A stretch of 31,665 nt of DNA, from positions 1 to 31,665 of IMG/VR virus record IMGVR_UViG_3300036851_000474, one strand, 5' to 3'. Source of the stretch: a virus. The number at the start of each line of letters is the position of its first letter. The first letter of the stretch is position 1. Under the pieces are notes generated by a model. The model had not been told where the DNA came from, ran no database searches, and was given only the letters and a program-made list of their open reading frames with translations. Shown here in pieces: positions 18,786 to 27,123 of the stretch. The position numbers and the translations under genes were made by a program.

Positions 18786-19768
18786 TAGCCGCATTGGAAC
18801 CCCGCAAAGCCGATTCGCTGAAGCCGCGTGAGGTGTTTCGACGTTGGCTTGTGACTAAACATTACTCGCCGCGGACGGTAGATTGTTACGTCAATCGGCT
18901 GGTGGATTTCGCCAGGCATTTTCGCCGACCTCCTGCCGAGATGGGTGCCGTTGAGGTTGCAGAATACCTCTCCTATCTGGCCAATTCGGTCCACGTCACA
19001 GCCAAGACTCAAACGCAGGCCCTGTGTGCGCTGGTGCGGTTCTTCGATTCTATTTCCAAATCGCTCGGGAACATCGGTAAATTTGAATATGCCAGCACAC
19101 CAACGCGATTGCCTGTCGTGCTTTCCAAAGCAGAAGTGGAACGCCTTCTCAGTGCGATTCCTGGCACTCCCGGTCTGATGGCCCGCCTTACTTACGGCTG
19201 TGGACTTCGTTTGATGGAATGCTGCAAGTTACGAGTTAAGGACATCGATTTTGACCGGCACGTCCTGATGGTGCGCGGTGGTAAGGGAGATAAGGACAGG
19301 CAGTTGATGTTGCCGGAATCTATCCGCGCGGATTTACAACAGCACTTGCACCACATCAAACTGCGCTTCGACCAGGACGGAGGCTGGCTCGTGCATTTGC
19401 CGGGGGCATTGCTGAAGAAGTTTCCGCATTACGAACGGGATTGGCGCTGGCAATTCGTGTTTCCATCACGGTCCTTGTCTGAAGATCCAGATGATGACCG
19501 GCTGAAACGGCATCACGTTCAGGAAAGCACCTTGCAAAAGGCGGTCAAGCGAGCGTCTGAACTTTGCCAGTTCACCAAACGGGTTACGGTTCACACCTTG
19601 CGGCATAGTTTCGCCACTCATCTTCTGGAATCGGGCGTGCCGTTAACGGATATCCAAAAGCTTCTCGGTCATTCCCGTCTGGAAACAACGGGAATTTATA
19701 TTCATGTCGCCGCCCCATTGGAACGTCGCATCAAAAGCCCTCTCGATTCTTTCAATGGGCATCATTGA
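18782..19768 (+). CDS. intI: Integron integrase (IntI-type tyrosine recombinase)
   Basis: A 328-aa protein. Catalytic residues are in YGCGLRLMECCKLRVKD (Arg), HTLRHSFATHLL (H-x-x-R), LLGHSRLETT (His) and GIYIHV (Tyr). Between the first Arg box and HTLRHS lies the IntI-specific insertion (LVHLPGALLKKFPHYERDWRW, then FVFPSR and RRHHxxE-like RLKRHHVQESTLQKAVKRA) that is absent from XerC/D and phage integrases and binds extrahelical attC bases. It would excise and insert the cassettes. The gene overlaps the last cassette by ATGA and the primase by 14 bp, and shares the strand of the cassettes. Canonical integrons have intI divergent and next to attI. Confidence 0.94.
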   Translation: MIAALEPRKADSLKPREVFRRWLVTKHYSPRTVDCYVNRLVDFARHFRRPPAEMGAVEVAEYLSYLANSVHVTAKTQTQALCALVRFFDSISKSLGNIGKFEYASTPTRLPVVLSKAEVERLLSAIPGTPGLMARLTYGCGLRLMECCKLRVKDIDFDRHVLMVRGGKGDKDRQLMLPESIRADLQQHLHHIKLRFDQDGGWLVHLPGALLKKFPHYERDWRWQFVFPSRSLSEDPDDDRLKRHHVQESTLQKAVKRASELCQFTKRVTVHTLRHSFATHLLESGVPLTDIQKLLGHSRLETTGIYIHVAAPLERRIKSPLDSFNGHH

Positions 19769-21755
19769 TCGCGCCCGCGGTTATATCGCCAAATGTCCGC
19801 CTGCCATCTCGGGCCAAGGTGGTCACAACCAGACTTTCGACATCGCCTGTGCCTTGGTGCATGGCTTTGCGCTGCCGGAAACTGATGCGCTGATGTTGCT
19901 CAGGGAATACAATGCCACTCTTGCAGAAAAATGGACTGAGAAGGAACTGCTTCACAAAATCGAATCGGCGGCAAAGTCGGGCAAACATAATAAGCCGCGC
20001 GGCCATCTGGTTGGTTCGGGTTTGACGTTTGGGAAATACTCAAAGCAGCCTGATGGCAATGGGAAATTCCATAACGCTCCGGTGCCGAAAAACGCCAAGA
20101 AGCGTTACGACATTACTGGCGGTCAATTACCGGGGCCGATGGGTGATGGCGCTCGCCTGCTCATTCAAACACTCTTCAAGGAAGGCGAAGGCATTCGTGT
20201 TGCGCCAGCGCACATCAATGACAAGGGTGATGAGGTGCCAGACGGCAAAGGGCCTTGCCTGCCCCGTGAGGAATGGTTGCGCAAGTTGGATGCGGTAAAA
20301 GGTAACCCCAACGGCATTTTTTCATCATCGAAAAAGACCGGGATCTACATCGGCTTAAATCCAATGCGTATCGGTGGCAGCACAGATAGCGACGTAACCG
20401 ATTTCCGTTTGGCTTTAGTAGAATTCGATAAGGAGCTTTCCTTGGAAGAGCAATTCAAGCTTTACCAGGAATCCAAACTGCCCTGCGCGGCGGTTTTATA
20501 TTCAGGCGGCAAGTCCGTTCACGCTTGGGTGAAGGTGGGGGCCGCCAATCATCGTGAGTATGATGAGCGTGTAAAACTACTTTATGACCATTTCGTGGCC
20601 AATGGTTTTCCACTTGATCCGCAAAACAAAAACCCGTCGCGGCTTTCCAGATTGCCGAACTGTGTACGATTCGACCGGCGCCAGGAACTTCTGTTGCTCA
20701 ATCCAGACTGGGGGTGCGAAACGTTCGCCGACTGGATTGAGATTGCCCAAGGGGGCGCCGCAAACCTTCGTCAATTGCTTATCGAACGCAGGTTTGACCC
20801 CACGCGGAAACCGCCTGAAACACGCTCGGTTTATCGCATGGCTGGCGTGACGATTTCTACTCCTGGCAATCTGACGGTCATTAGCGCACAGGCTAAAACC
20901 GGGAAGAGTGCGCTTGTAGGTGCCTTCATCGCCTCGACAATTGTTTCCGAAGGGACAACAGCGGACACGCTGAGTGTGACCAGTAGCAACCCAAGCGAGT
21001 TTGCGGTTATCCACTTCGACACTGAGCAATCGCTAGATGACTATTGGCGACATGTGGACCGCGCACGGCGCCGGGCCGGCGGGGTTTCAGTCCCGTCGTG
21101 GTTGCTCTCCTACTGTCTGACAGGAATGACACCCCGACAATTGCGTAATGCTCTGAACCTGTCCTTGGAGGATGCCCAAAAGCAATTTGGTGGCGTCCAT
21201 TCCGTTCTCATCGATGGAGCCGCCGATTTGGTGTTGGACGTTAACAACCCCAGCGAGAGCAACCCGCTTGTGACGGAACTTCACGCCTTGGCCATCCAAT
21301 ACAATTGCCCGATTATTGGTGTCATTCATTTCAATCCCGCCTCAGACCGCGGACCGCAGAAAACTCGCGGCCACTTCGGGAGCCAACTGGAAAGGAAGTC
21401 GGAAACGAACCTCGTTCTTACCAAGAATGATGAAACCATTGAGATCCATTCCGAGAAGCAACGAGGCGCGCCAATCTTCAAGGGCATGGGGCCGTCATTC
21501 CGCTGGTCTCAGGAGGCGGGAATGCACGTATCATGCAAAACAGAGATGGATGCCAAACTTGCCGATCAGATAGAAGACCTGCGGTGCCTACGAGATGACA
21601 TTTTCGGTGACAAAGCAACAATGCGATGGGGTGATATGCAGGCCATTATCGCAGCGCGAACCTCTCCGAAGACGGCAGAGCGCAGAATCAAGGCTTTAAA
21701 ACATCACCGTCTGATTAAGGAACTTGGCCAAGGTAATTGGGAGAAAGGAGATTAG
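19755..21755 (+). CDS. Primase-helicase (AEP-like primase fused to RecA-like ATPase)
   Basis: A 666-aa protein from ATG 19755, overlapping intI by 14 bp. Residues about 5-75 resemble a primase-associated helical domain (ACALVHGFALPETDALMLL). The middle holds archaeo-eukaryotic-primase-like motifs: ALVEFDKE, SGGKSVHAWV and RLSRLPNC. The C-terminal half is a RecA-like ATPase with Walker A AQAKTGKSA, Walker B-like VLIDGAADL and IGVIHFN. It ends in a winged-helix-like region. It would prime and unwind at the phage origin. Cassette-linked expression through intI is a regulatory oddity. Confidence 0.85.
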   Translation: MGIIDRARGYIAKCPPAISGQGGHNQTFDIACALVHGFALPETDALMLLREYNATLAEKWTEKELLHKIESAAKSGKHNKPRGHLVGSGLTFGKYSKQPDGNGKFHNAPVPKNAKKRYDITGGQLPGPMGDGARLLIQTLFKEGEGIRVAPAHINDKGDEVPDGKGPCLPREEWLRKLDAVKGNPNGIFSSSKKTGIYIGLNPMRIGGSTDSDVTDFRLALVEFDKELSLEEQFKLYQESKLPCAAVLYSGGKSVHAWVKVGAANHREYDERVKLLYDHFVANGFPLDPQNKNPSRLSRLPNCVRFDRRQELLLLNPDWGCETFADWIEIAQGGAANLRQLLIERRFDPTRKPPETRSVYRMAGVTISTPGNLTVISAQAKTGKSALVGAFIASTIVSEGTTADTLSVTSSNPSEFAVIHFDTEQSLDDYWRHVDRARRRAGGVSVPSWLLSYCLTGMTPRQLRNALNLSLEDAQKQFGGVHSVLIDGAADLVLDVNNPSESNPLVTELHALAIQYNCPIIGVIHFNPASDRGPQKTRGHFGSQLERKSETNLVLTKNDETIEIHSEKQRGAPIFKGMGPSFRWSQEAGMHVSCKTEMDAKLADQIEDLRCLRDDIFGDKATMRWGDMQAIIAARTSPKTAERRIKALKHHRLIKELGQGNWEKGD

Positions 21756-21763
21756 GTCATGTT

Positions 21764-21868
21764 ACCGTCACACCGTCACCCTACCGTCAAACCTACCGTC
21801 ATGACGGTAGTCACCGTCACACCGTCAGGGCGTATATATATATACGCCCATAGGTTGACGGTGACGGG
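21764..21868. other. Iteron cluster, candidate origin or packaging site
   Basis: ACCGTCA occurs at 21764, 21772, 21783, 21795, 21813 and 21821, its inverse TGACGGT at 21802 and 21856, and a near match at 21862. A perfect 22-bp AT-cored palindrome lies at 21828-21849. It follows the primase gene and precedes the terminase genes, so either a replication origin or a cos/pac recognition site fits. Confidence 0.7.
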
Positions 21869-21979
21869 CAGCGGAGACGGTGCAAGGCAAGCCAAGGTTC
21901 TTTTTTGCCTACCCCTTCAAAGTAAGGTTCCATGCGTGACTTGTTTTTGAACTGAGACCAATTTTTAGAAAAAACGACA

Positions 21980-22411
21980 ATGCCAAAGACTGCTGCAACA
22001 ATCCGGTGGACGATCCAGAAGGCTGCGACTGAGTTTGACCGTTCACGCGAGACTATAACCAAAGGAATCAAAGCGCACTCGATTGAGCCAGGAGTGGACG
22101 GCAAGTATTCAACAAAACAAATCGCCGCGGCCATTTACGGCGATTGGGATTCTTCGCGGTTAAAGAACGATGAGCTGGATGCCGCCATCAAAGAAGAGAA
22201 GCTCAAGAAACTTCGAACGTTGGACTACGTGCGAATGTCATTCGTCGTTCTCTTGTGGCGAAGCATGGTCAATGCCTGGAAACAAAAAATTATTAACTCA
22301 CAACTACCGCAGGAGTTAAAAGAGGAACTCACAGCGGACATGCAGGAGATTCCAATTGAAGAATACGCAAGAACTGCAATTGCTGATTCAGGGAGCGAAG
22401 ACAACAAATAG
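21980..22411 (+). CDS. Terminase small subunit-like protein (Nu1-type)
   Basis: A 143-aa protein with an N-terminal winged-helix-like region (AATEFDRSRETITKGIKAHS), a middle helix (DELDAAIKEEKLKKLRTLDYV) and a C-terminal helical part. The gene lies just upstream of the GpA-family large subunit and overlaps it, the usual position for the DNA-recognition subunit. In lambda, gpNu1 binds repeated sites at cos, and the repeat cluster immediately upstream supports a similar role. The 21756-21979 stretch has no other gene. Confidence 0.7.
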   Translation: MPKTAATIRWTIQKAATEFDRSRETITKGIKAHSIEPGVDGKYSTKQIAAAIYGDWDSSRLKNDELDAAIKEEKLKKLRTLDYVRMSFVVLLWRSMVNAWKQKIINSQLPQELKEELTADMQEIPIEEYARTAIADSGSEDNK

Positions 22412-24305
22412 TGACTGGACGATCCAGAAGCGGTTGCGCTTTTGGGATTGGGCCGAACACAAAAGGCGGCTTCCGAAATCCGTCACCGCCAAGCCGGGGC
22501 GTTATCGCACTGCCAGTGCCCCCTATCAGAAACATCCGCAAGAATCGTTCGAGCATCCAGACGTGCAAATCACGGTTCTGATGTGGGCGAAGCGCCTTGG
22601 CAAAACTGAGATGACCGTGAATGTCGTTGGCGCGACCATGGATCAGAATCCAAGGAACATACTCATTGTTTATCCGACTGATGCATCTGGCCGGAACTTT
22701 TCAAAGAAGTTTTTCGATCCAATGGTGAAGAGCACGGATTGTCTTAAGGGAATGATCCTCGACACACGACGTAAAAACTCGAACAACACACTTCTTTCGA
22801 AAGACTTTCCTGGCGGGAATATTTCCATTGTGACCGCTGGTTCAGAGAATGCGTTTCGCATGGTGCAAGCGCCAGTGGTCATCTGTGACGAGATAGACGG
22901 GATGGAGGACACTGCGAACGGCGATCCTGTGTTGCGTGCCCTCGGGCGTGCAGAGAACTACAACGATTGCATTCAAATTCTTAGTTCCACTCCGACGAAG
23001 AAAGGAATCTCAAGAATTGAGACGTGGTTCAATCGTTCGGACAAATGCATGTGGCATTGCCCATGTCCGCGTTGCGGCTTCGAACAAGTTCTGAAATGGG
23101 AACAAATCAATTTTAAGGATAAGTTTATTGAGCAGACAACCTATACCTGTGAGTCATGCAATGCCGATCTGTCGGATGAAGACAGATTGAAAATGGTAAA
23201 AGCGGGGCGCTGGGTAGCGATGGCGCCGTTCAAAGGCATTCGCGGATATTGGCTGAATGGGTTGAATTCCACATTTCCACCGAAGAAAGGATTCAAGAGC
23301 AAGCTTCACCAATTCGCACAAGAATTCCTGGATGCTGTTTCGGAAGGCGAGAAAGGGCTTACTGTTTGGACCAACGAGTTTAAGGCTGAGACATGGGAAA
23401 TCAAAGGCGACTCCATCGATCACAAGCCGATTCTGGAACGGTGTGAACTCTATGGGCAGGACGGCAAGCTGCCTGTCGGCGCGCTCGTGTTGACCAGCTA
23501 TTGCGATGTCCAGGATGACCGGCTTGAAATGACAACATTCGGCTGGGGCATTGGCGAAGAGGCATGGGGCATCGAACATCAAGTCATCATGGGCGACCCG
23601 CGTGGGAAAGAAGTCTGGGATAACCTTGATGAAATTTGGTCGCAGGCGTACGAACATCCGAGCGGATCGAAGCTGCGCATTGCCTGTGCGCTCGTGGACG
23701 CTACGCATCTTCCGCGCGAAGTGATAAAATTCACCAAGCCACGCCAGCACCGAAGGATTTACGCCGCGTTTGGTTCCAAACAGGCCTGGCAGCCGTTGGT
23801 GGCGCGTCCGAAGAAATCGACCATCAAAGAGGCGACTACTTTCACTATCGGGACCGACACAGCCAAGGAAACGATCTTTTCCCGGTTGCGCATCGAGAAG
23901 TCGAAAGATTGGAAGCCGGGGACGCTCATCCCGCGCTTCATCCATTTCCCAATCGGCCAAGGCTTCGACGAAGAATATTTTAAGCAATTGGCTTCTGAAA
24001 AGCTCGTGACGGAATATGATGAGCACAACATCCCGACCGAAAAGCATTACGTGAAAGTCCGCACGCGGAACGAGGCACTGGACATCATCTGCGGCAACCT
24101 GGCGGCCCTGGATGTGTTGCCAAAACGATCGCGAGTCAATTGGGATGCGCTCGCTAAATCCTTGCAAGTTCAGCTGGAAGAGCCTAAAGACACACCAAAT
24201 GGAAAAGCCGAGCTGGTCGGAGCGACAGACGCCAAAGAAGCAAAAGCAGTCCCACGTCGGCCCATTCAAGGGTCGGGCTGGATCAATCGGTGGAAGATGC
24301 GATGA
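22356..24305 (+). CDS. terL: Terminase large subunit, GpA family
   Basis: A 649-aa protein, close to lambda gpA (641 aa). The start is TTG 22356 with GGAG about seven bases upstream, overlapping the small subunit by 56 bp. The N-terminal ATPase shows MWAKRLGKTE (Walker A-like), VVICDEIDGM (Walker B) and LSSTPTKKG. A zinc-binding CPRCGF and CESCNADL pair follows, then the nuclease region with YCDVQDDRLEMTTFG and ALVDATHLP. It packages DNA into proheads and cuts it at the packaging site. Confidence 0.93.
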   Translation: MKNTQELQLLIQGAKTTNSDWTIQKRLRFWDWAEHKRRLPKSVTAKPGRYRTASAPYQKHPQESFEHPDVQITVLMWAKRLGKTEMTVNVVGATMDQNPRNILIVYPTDASGRNFSKKFFDPMVKSTDCLKGMILDTRRKNSNNTLLSKDFPGGNISIVTAGSENAFRMVQAPVVICDEIDGMEDTANGDPVLRALGRAENYNDCIQILSSTPTKKGISRIETWFNRSDKCMWHCPCPRCGFEQVLKWEQINFKDKFIEQTTYTCESCNADLSDEDRLKMVKAGRWVAMAPFKGIRGYWLNGLNSTFPPKKGFKSKLHQFAQEFLDAVSEGEKGLTVWTNEFKAETWEIKGDSIDHKPILERCELYGQDGKLPVGALVLTSYCDVQDDRLEMTTFGWGIGEEAWGIEHQVIMGDPRGKEVWDNLDEIWSQAYEHPSGSKLRIACALVDATHLPREVIKFTKPRQHRRIYAAFGSKQAWQPLVARPKKSTIKEATTFTIGTDTAKETIFSRLRIEKSKDWKPGTLIPRFIHFPIGQGFDEEYFKQLASEKLVTEYDEHNIPTEKHYVKVRTRNEALDIICGNLAALDVLPKRSRVNWDALAKSLQVQLEEPKDTPNGKAELVGATDAKEAKAVPRRPIQGSGWINRWKMR

Positions 24306-24410
24306 GAATTTCCCCTTCAACCCACTGCGGAGCGGTCAGCGCGGGCGCTTCTGTCATCCCCTGACCACGCCATCACGCGCGCCGCAATTCCCTGCTCATA
24401 TCGAGGTCAT

Positions 24411-24454
24411 AGCGCAGTCTGAACTCTCTGGATTGATTCAGGCTGCGCTTTTTT
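24411..24454 (+). terminator. Rho-independent terminator
   Basis: AGCGCAG-T-CTGAA pairs with TTCAG-G-CTGCGCT (24411-24449) and is followed by TTTTTT. It lies in the 150-bp gap after the large terminase gene, which holds no gene otherwise. Confidence 0.8.
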
Positions 24455-24455
24455 A

Positions 24456-25019
24456 ATGCACACCGCCACCGACATACCCGAGGAGGAACCGAAAGAATTC
24501 ACGGCCGGCGAAACCGTGAAATGGACTCGCGACCTGTCCGACCATTACCCGGCAGATGAGAGCTGGCTTCTCAACTACACTCTGATTGGACCATCCAAAC
24601 TTACGTTCTCGGGCACACCGGCTGACGATGAATTTGCCATCACACTTTCACTGGCCCAAACCGCCGCATTGAAACCCGGTCGTTACACGTTGACCGGGCG
24701 CGTCTCGAAAGCCGGTGAAGTGTTCCCGGTCTATTCCAGCATTCTGGATGTTCTCGAAGATCCGACACAAATCGAAGAGGGCCGCGACATGCGGTCCGAT
24801 GCCAAACAGATTTTGGCCGCGCACATCGAGACCTACAAAACGCGCGCGGCCCGGCGTGAAAAGGCTTATTCGGTTTCGGCAGTGGGGCGTTCCTTCACCT
24901 ACGACGAACTTGACGCTTTGTTAAAGGCGATTGACTACTGGACAGCCGTGGTCCGTCGCGAAGAAGATCCAACCGGGAAACAAAATCAAGTGCTGGTCAG
25001 GTTCACCAGGCCAAGATGA
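24456..25019 (+). CDS. Head-joining-like protein with Ig-like and gpW-like parts
   Basis: A 187-aa protein. The first about 110 residues are beta-rich and Ig-like (SKLTFSGTPADDEFAITLSLAQTAAL, in parts, then KPGRYTLTGRVSKAGEVFPV). The C terminus (RSFTYDELDALLKAIDYWTAVVR) matches the gpW-like head-tail joining helix-hairpin. It sits between terminase and portal, where gpW lies in lambda. It probably completes the head. The fusion is uncommon in my experience. Confidence 0.55.
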   Translation: MHTATDIPEEEPKEFTAGETVKWTRDLSDHYPADESWLLNYTLIGPSKLTFSGTPADDEFAITLSLAQTAALKPGRYTLTGRVSKAGEVFPVYSSILDVLEDPTQIEEGRDMRSDAKQILAAHIETYKTRAARREKAYSVSAVGRSFTYDELDALLKAIDYWTAVVRREEDPTGKQNQVLVRFTRPR

Positions 25020-25261
25020 AATACCCAAAGGAAAGACCGGGAAATCCAGTGGGGCCTTATAGAGAGGCGCTTCGCTTGGGGTTGATCGAATGCAACCAAC
25101 TTAGACTCACGCTAAAAGGAAGACTGTTTTTAAGATCACGAATGTGGCGAATCGTTTATGCTTGGCAAATGCCATGTGGAACAAATCTGCTGGTCGAATA
25201 TTTGCGGCGAGTGGATTTGCACAATTCAATTTTTTTGGAAGGTAGATGCGCTGAGCTGTGA
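25016..25261 (+). CDS. Small hypothetical protein, 81 aa
   Basis: It is coupled by ATGA to the preceding gene and by GTGA to the portal gene. The protein is basic and mixed, with no recognised motif. It may simply be a connecting ORF in the head operon, but the tight overlaps at both ends argue for translation. Confidence 0.45.
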   Translation: MKYPKERPGNPVGPYREALRLGLIECNQLRLTLKGRLFLRSRMWRIVYAWQMPCGTNLLVEYLRRVDLHNSIFLEGRCAEL

Positions 25262-26883
25262 AACTTCTCGAACGTATCATCAACCCGATTGCCAAGCGCA
25301 TCGGGTACGTTCCCGTTCAGCAGGTCAACCGCGCGCTGCGATCCTTCAAAGCTGCTTCCACATCCCGGCTCGTCCAGCAGGTCAACCGCGCGCTGCGTTC
25401 CTTCAAAGCTGCGTCCACATCCCGGCTATTCGCGGATTGGACAACATCAACCACCAGCGCCGACGCTGATACGCGGACCGATCTTGTGGTCATGCGTGCG
25501 CGTGCGCGGGACGTGCGCAAGAATTATGAATACGGCCGCAAATTCGGCACACTCGCGAAAACCAACGTGCTCGGTGAAGTGGGCATCACCCTGCGCAACA
25601 AAGCGAAAGATCCAGATCGAGTTCAAGGCGGAAAGCTCATCGCCGGGCCTCTTGATATTTTCGCTAACAAACAAATCGAAGACGCTTGGTGGTATTGGGG
25701 CAAAAAAGAAAACTGCACCGTAACCCGCAAACTCTGCTGGTTGGACGTGCAACGCATCATCCTCGATTCCGTTCTGACGGATGGCGAACATCTCATCCGC
25801 AAAGTCAAAGGATTCAAAAACGATTTTTCTTTCGCGCTGCAACTTTTGGAATCGGATCATCTCGATGTCGAGCTCAACAAGGATTTGGGCAACGGCAATA
25901 AAATCAAGATGGGCGTCGAGATGAACCAATGGCAGGAGCCCATTGCGTATCACGTCTATCGCGATAACCCGAACGATTGGTATTACTACGGCCTGGGAAC
26001 GAGCGTCAGTCAGCGTTACTACCGATTGCCGGCCACTGAAATCGTTCACCCGTTTTTGGCCGAACGCGCTGGGCAAACACGCGGGGTCCCGTGGCTTGCG
26101 ACCGCGTTGCCGTCATTGATGCGCCTTTCGGCTTATGAAGAGGCGGAACTGGTCGCAAGCGATGTGGCTGCTGCCAAAATGGGTTTCTTTAAAAAAGTTG
26201 GTGATGCGCAATATCAAGGTGATAAAGAAGCCAACACCGGGCATAAGTTGATGAGTGTTGAACCGGGACACTTCGAGGAATTGCCCGAAGGGTTGGAATT
26301 GGAAAAGTGGGACCCGCAACACCCAAACGGGAACTACGCAGGATTCGTGAAGGCCTGCATACGGCGCGTGGCCGCTGGGCTGGGCGTCTCTTACAACATG
26401 CTGGGCGAAGACATGGAATCGGTGAACTTCGCTTCCGGCAAACTTTCGCTGGATGCCGAGCGTCGCGTCTGGCGCTGTCTTCAAGGTTGGTTCAGCGAAA
26501 ACGTTTGCACGGACATCTTCAGCGATTGGCTTGACGCGGCCATGATGAGCTGGCCGGGATTGAAAACGCTGCCGCCTACCAAATTTGAAAAATTCAATTC
26601 CCCGACGTGGCAGGGACCGAGCTGGCCGCATGTGAATCCGTTGCAGGAAATGTCCGCGATTGAATCCAAGTTGCGTTTGCGTCTGACCTCGTGGACGCGC
26701 GAGATCATCGCCTTGGGCCTGGACCCCGGCGAACTTTGGGATGAAATCGAGAGCGACGAAAAAGAGATGGAACGCCGCGGGATTGAACCGACTGGCGCCT
26801 TCAGCACGTTGAAGGAGATGGCCGAAACGGAGATGGTCGAGAACGGTGAGACTCAACCGCCGCGTCGAAAAGTGGCTGCTTAA
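25258..26883 (+). CDS. Portal protein, lambda gpB family
   Basis: A 541-aa protein with a GTG start overlapping the previous stop. Characteristic lambda-type portal segments are LVVMRARARDVRKNYEYGR, LDSVLTDGEHLIRKV, YRLPATEIVHPFLAERAGQTRGVPWLA, AAGLGVSYNMLGEDMESVNFASGKLS and WPHVNPLQE. It forms the ring at the capsid vertex through which DNA enters. A 57-bp in-frame tandem duplication lies near the N terminus (see separate feature). The C-terminal Glu-rich tail is typical. No separate protease gene follows, because that function is fused to the capsid protein. Confidence 0.93.
   Translation: MKLLERIINPIAKRIGYVPVQQVNRALRSFKAASTSRLVQQVNRALRSFKAASTSRLFADWTTSTTSADADTRTDLVVMRARARDVRKNYEYGRKFGTLAKTNVLGEVGITLRNKAKDPDRVQGGKLIAGPLDIFANKQIEDAWWYWGKKENCTVTRKLCWLDVQRIILDSVLTDGEHLIRKVKGFKNDFSFALQLLESDHLDVELNKDLGNGNKIKMGVEMNQWQEPIAYHVYRDNPNDWYYYGLGTSVSQRYYRLPATEIVHPFLAERAGQTRGVPWLATALPSLMRLSAYEEAELVASDVAAAKMGFFKKVGDAQYQGDKEANTGHKLMSVEPGHFEELPEGLELEKWDPQHPNGNYAGFVKACIRRVAAGLGVSYNMLGEDMESVNFASGKLSLDAERRVWRCLQGWFSENVCTDIFSDWLDAAMMSWPGLKTLPPTKFEKFNSPTWQGPSWPHVNPLQEMSAIESKLRLRLTSWTREIIALGLDPGELWDEIESDEKEMERRGIEPTGAFSTLKEMAETEMVENGETQPPRRKVAA
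25315..25428 (+). repeat. 57-bp tandem duplication in the portal gene
   Basis: Two adjacent copies (25315-25371 and 25372-25428) encode the same 19 residues (VQQVNRALRSFKAASTSRL) with a few silent differences. Confidence 0.9.
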
Positions 26884-27038
26884 TTTCCCGCCAACTTGTC
26901 AATAATTTGCCCCGGTTTTCTGTCTTGAGATTTTAGCCAATTGCGGGTGTCTGGTTTAACCCAGATTTCCATGCGGACGGTTCCGGCTGGTTTGCGACCT
27001 GCGCCTTTGCGGGCACCGCCCTTTTTATGTTTCTTCAT
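26880..27038 (-). CDS. Small basic DNA-binding-like protein, 52 aa
   Basis: Leftward ORF starting at ATG 27038. The N terminus is Lys-rich with GARKGAGRKPAG, a motif common in small phage ribbon-helix-helix or CopG-like proteins, and the remainder (VRMEIWVKPDTRNWLKSQ) gives a beta-strand followed by helices, as in such folds. It overlaps the portal stop by four bases. It is the downstream partner of the gene at 27124. Confidence 0.6.
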   Translation of the reverse strand: MKKHKKGGARKGAGRKPAGTVRMEIWVKPDTRNWLKSQDRKPGQIIDKLAGN

Positions 27039-27123
27039 TTTTAAAAAGCCCCCCCGCTCGGCTTCGAACGGGGAGGCAACATGCCTCAGGGAGGCTGAAG
27101 TAACCCCAGCCTCGCAGGGGGGC
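27039..27123. other. Hairpin-rich segment between two leftward genes
   Basis: AGCCCCCC at 27046 pairs with GGGGGGCT at 27116. Nested hairpins (GAGGC/GCCTC and GAGGCTG/CAGCCTC) lie inside. It could be a strong transcription terminator or an RNA structure. Confidence 0.45.

Larger units (their letters stand above)
12451..19768 (+). mobile_element. Phage-borne integron: cassette array plus intI
   Basis: The element has 14 delimited attC sites (13294 to 18621), a degenerate one at about 12860, a truncated one at 18752, and an IntI-type integrase at the 3' end. Cassette starts (base after the crossover G) are 13080, 13399, 13827, 14175, 14438, 15191, 15475, 15886, 16127, 16455, 17004, 17844, 18096, 18319 and 18616. 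In 12 of the 13 complete cassettes 13080-18319 and later, except the one at 13827, the first 10-14 bases are the reverse complement of the cassette's own R'' region; the one at 14438 has one mismatch. All genes read rightward. The element lies between helicase and primase genes, in the early operon. Confidence 0.9.

Noticed and set aside
21759-21950. ORF through the iteron cluster
   Set aside because: The peptide is made of repeated T-V from the iterons and ends without a fold; the DNA repeats explain it.
23154-24320. Long leftward ORF inside the large terminase gene
   Set aside because: Antisense shadow of a clear terminase.
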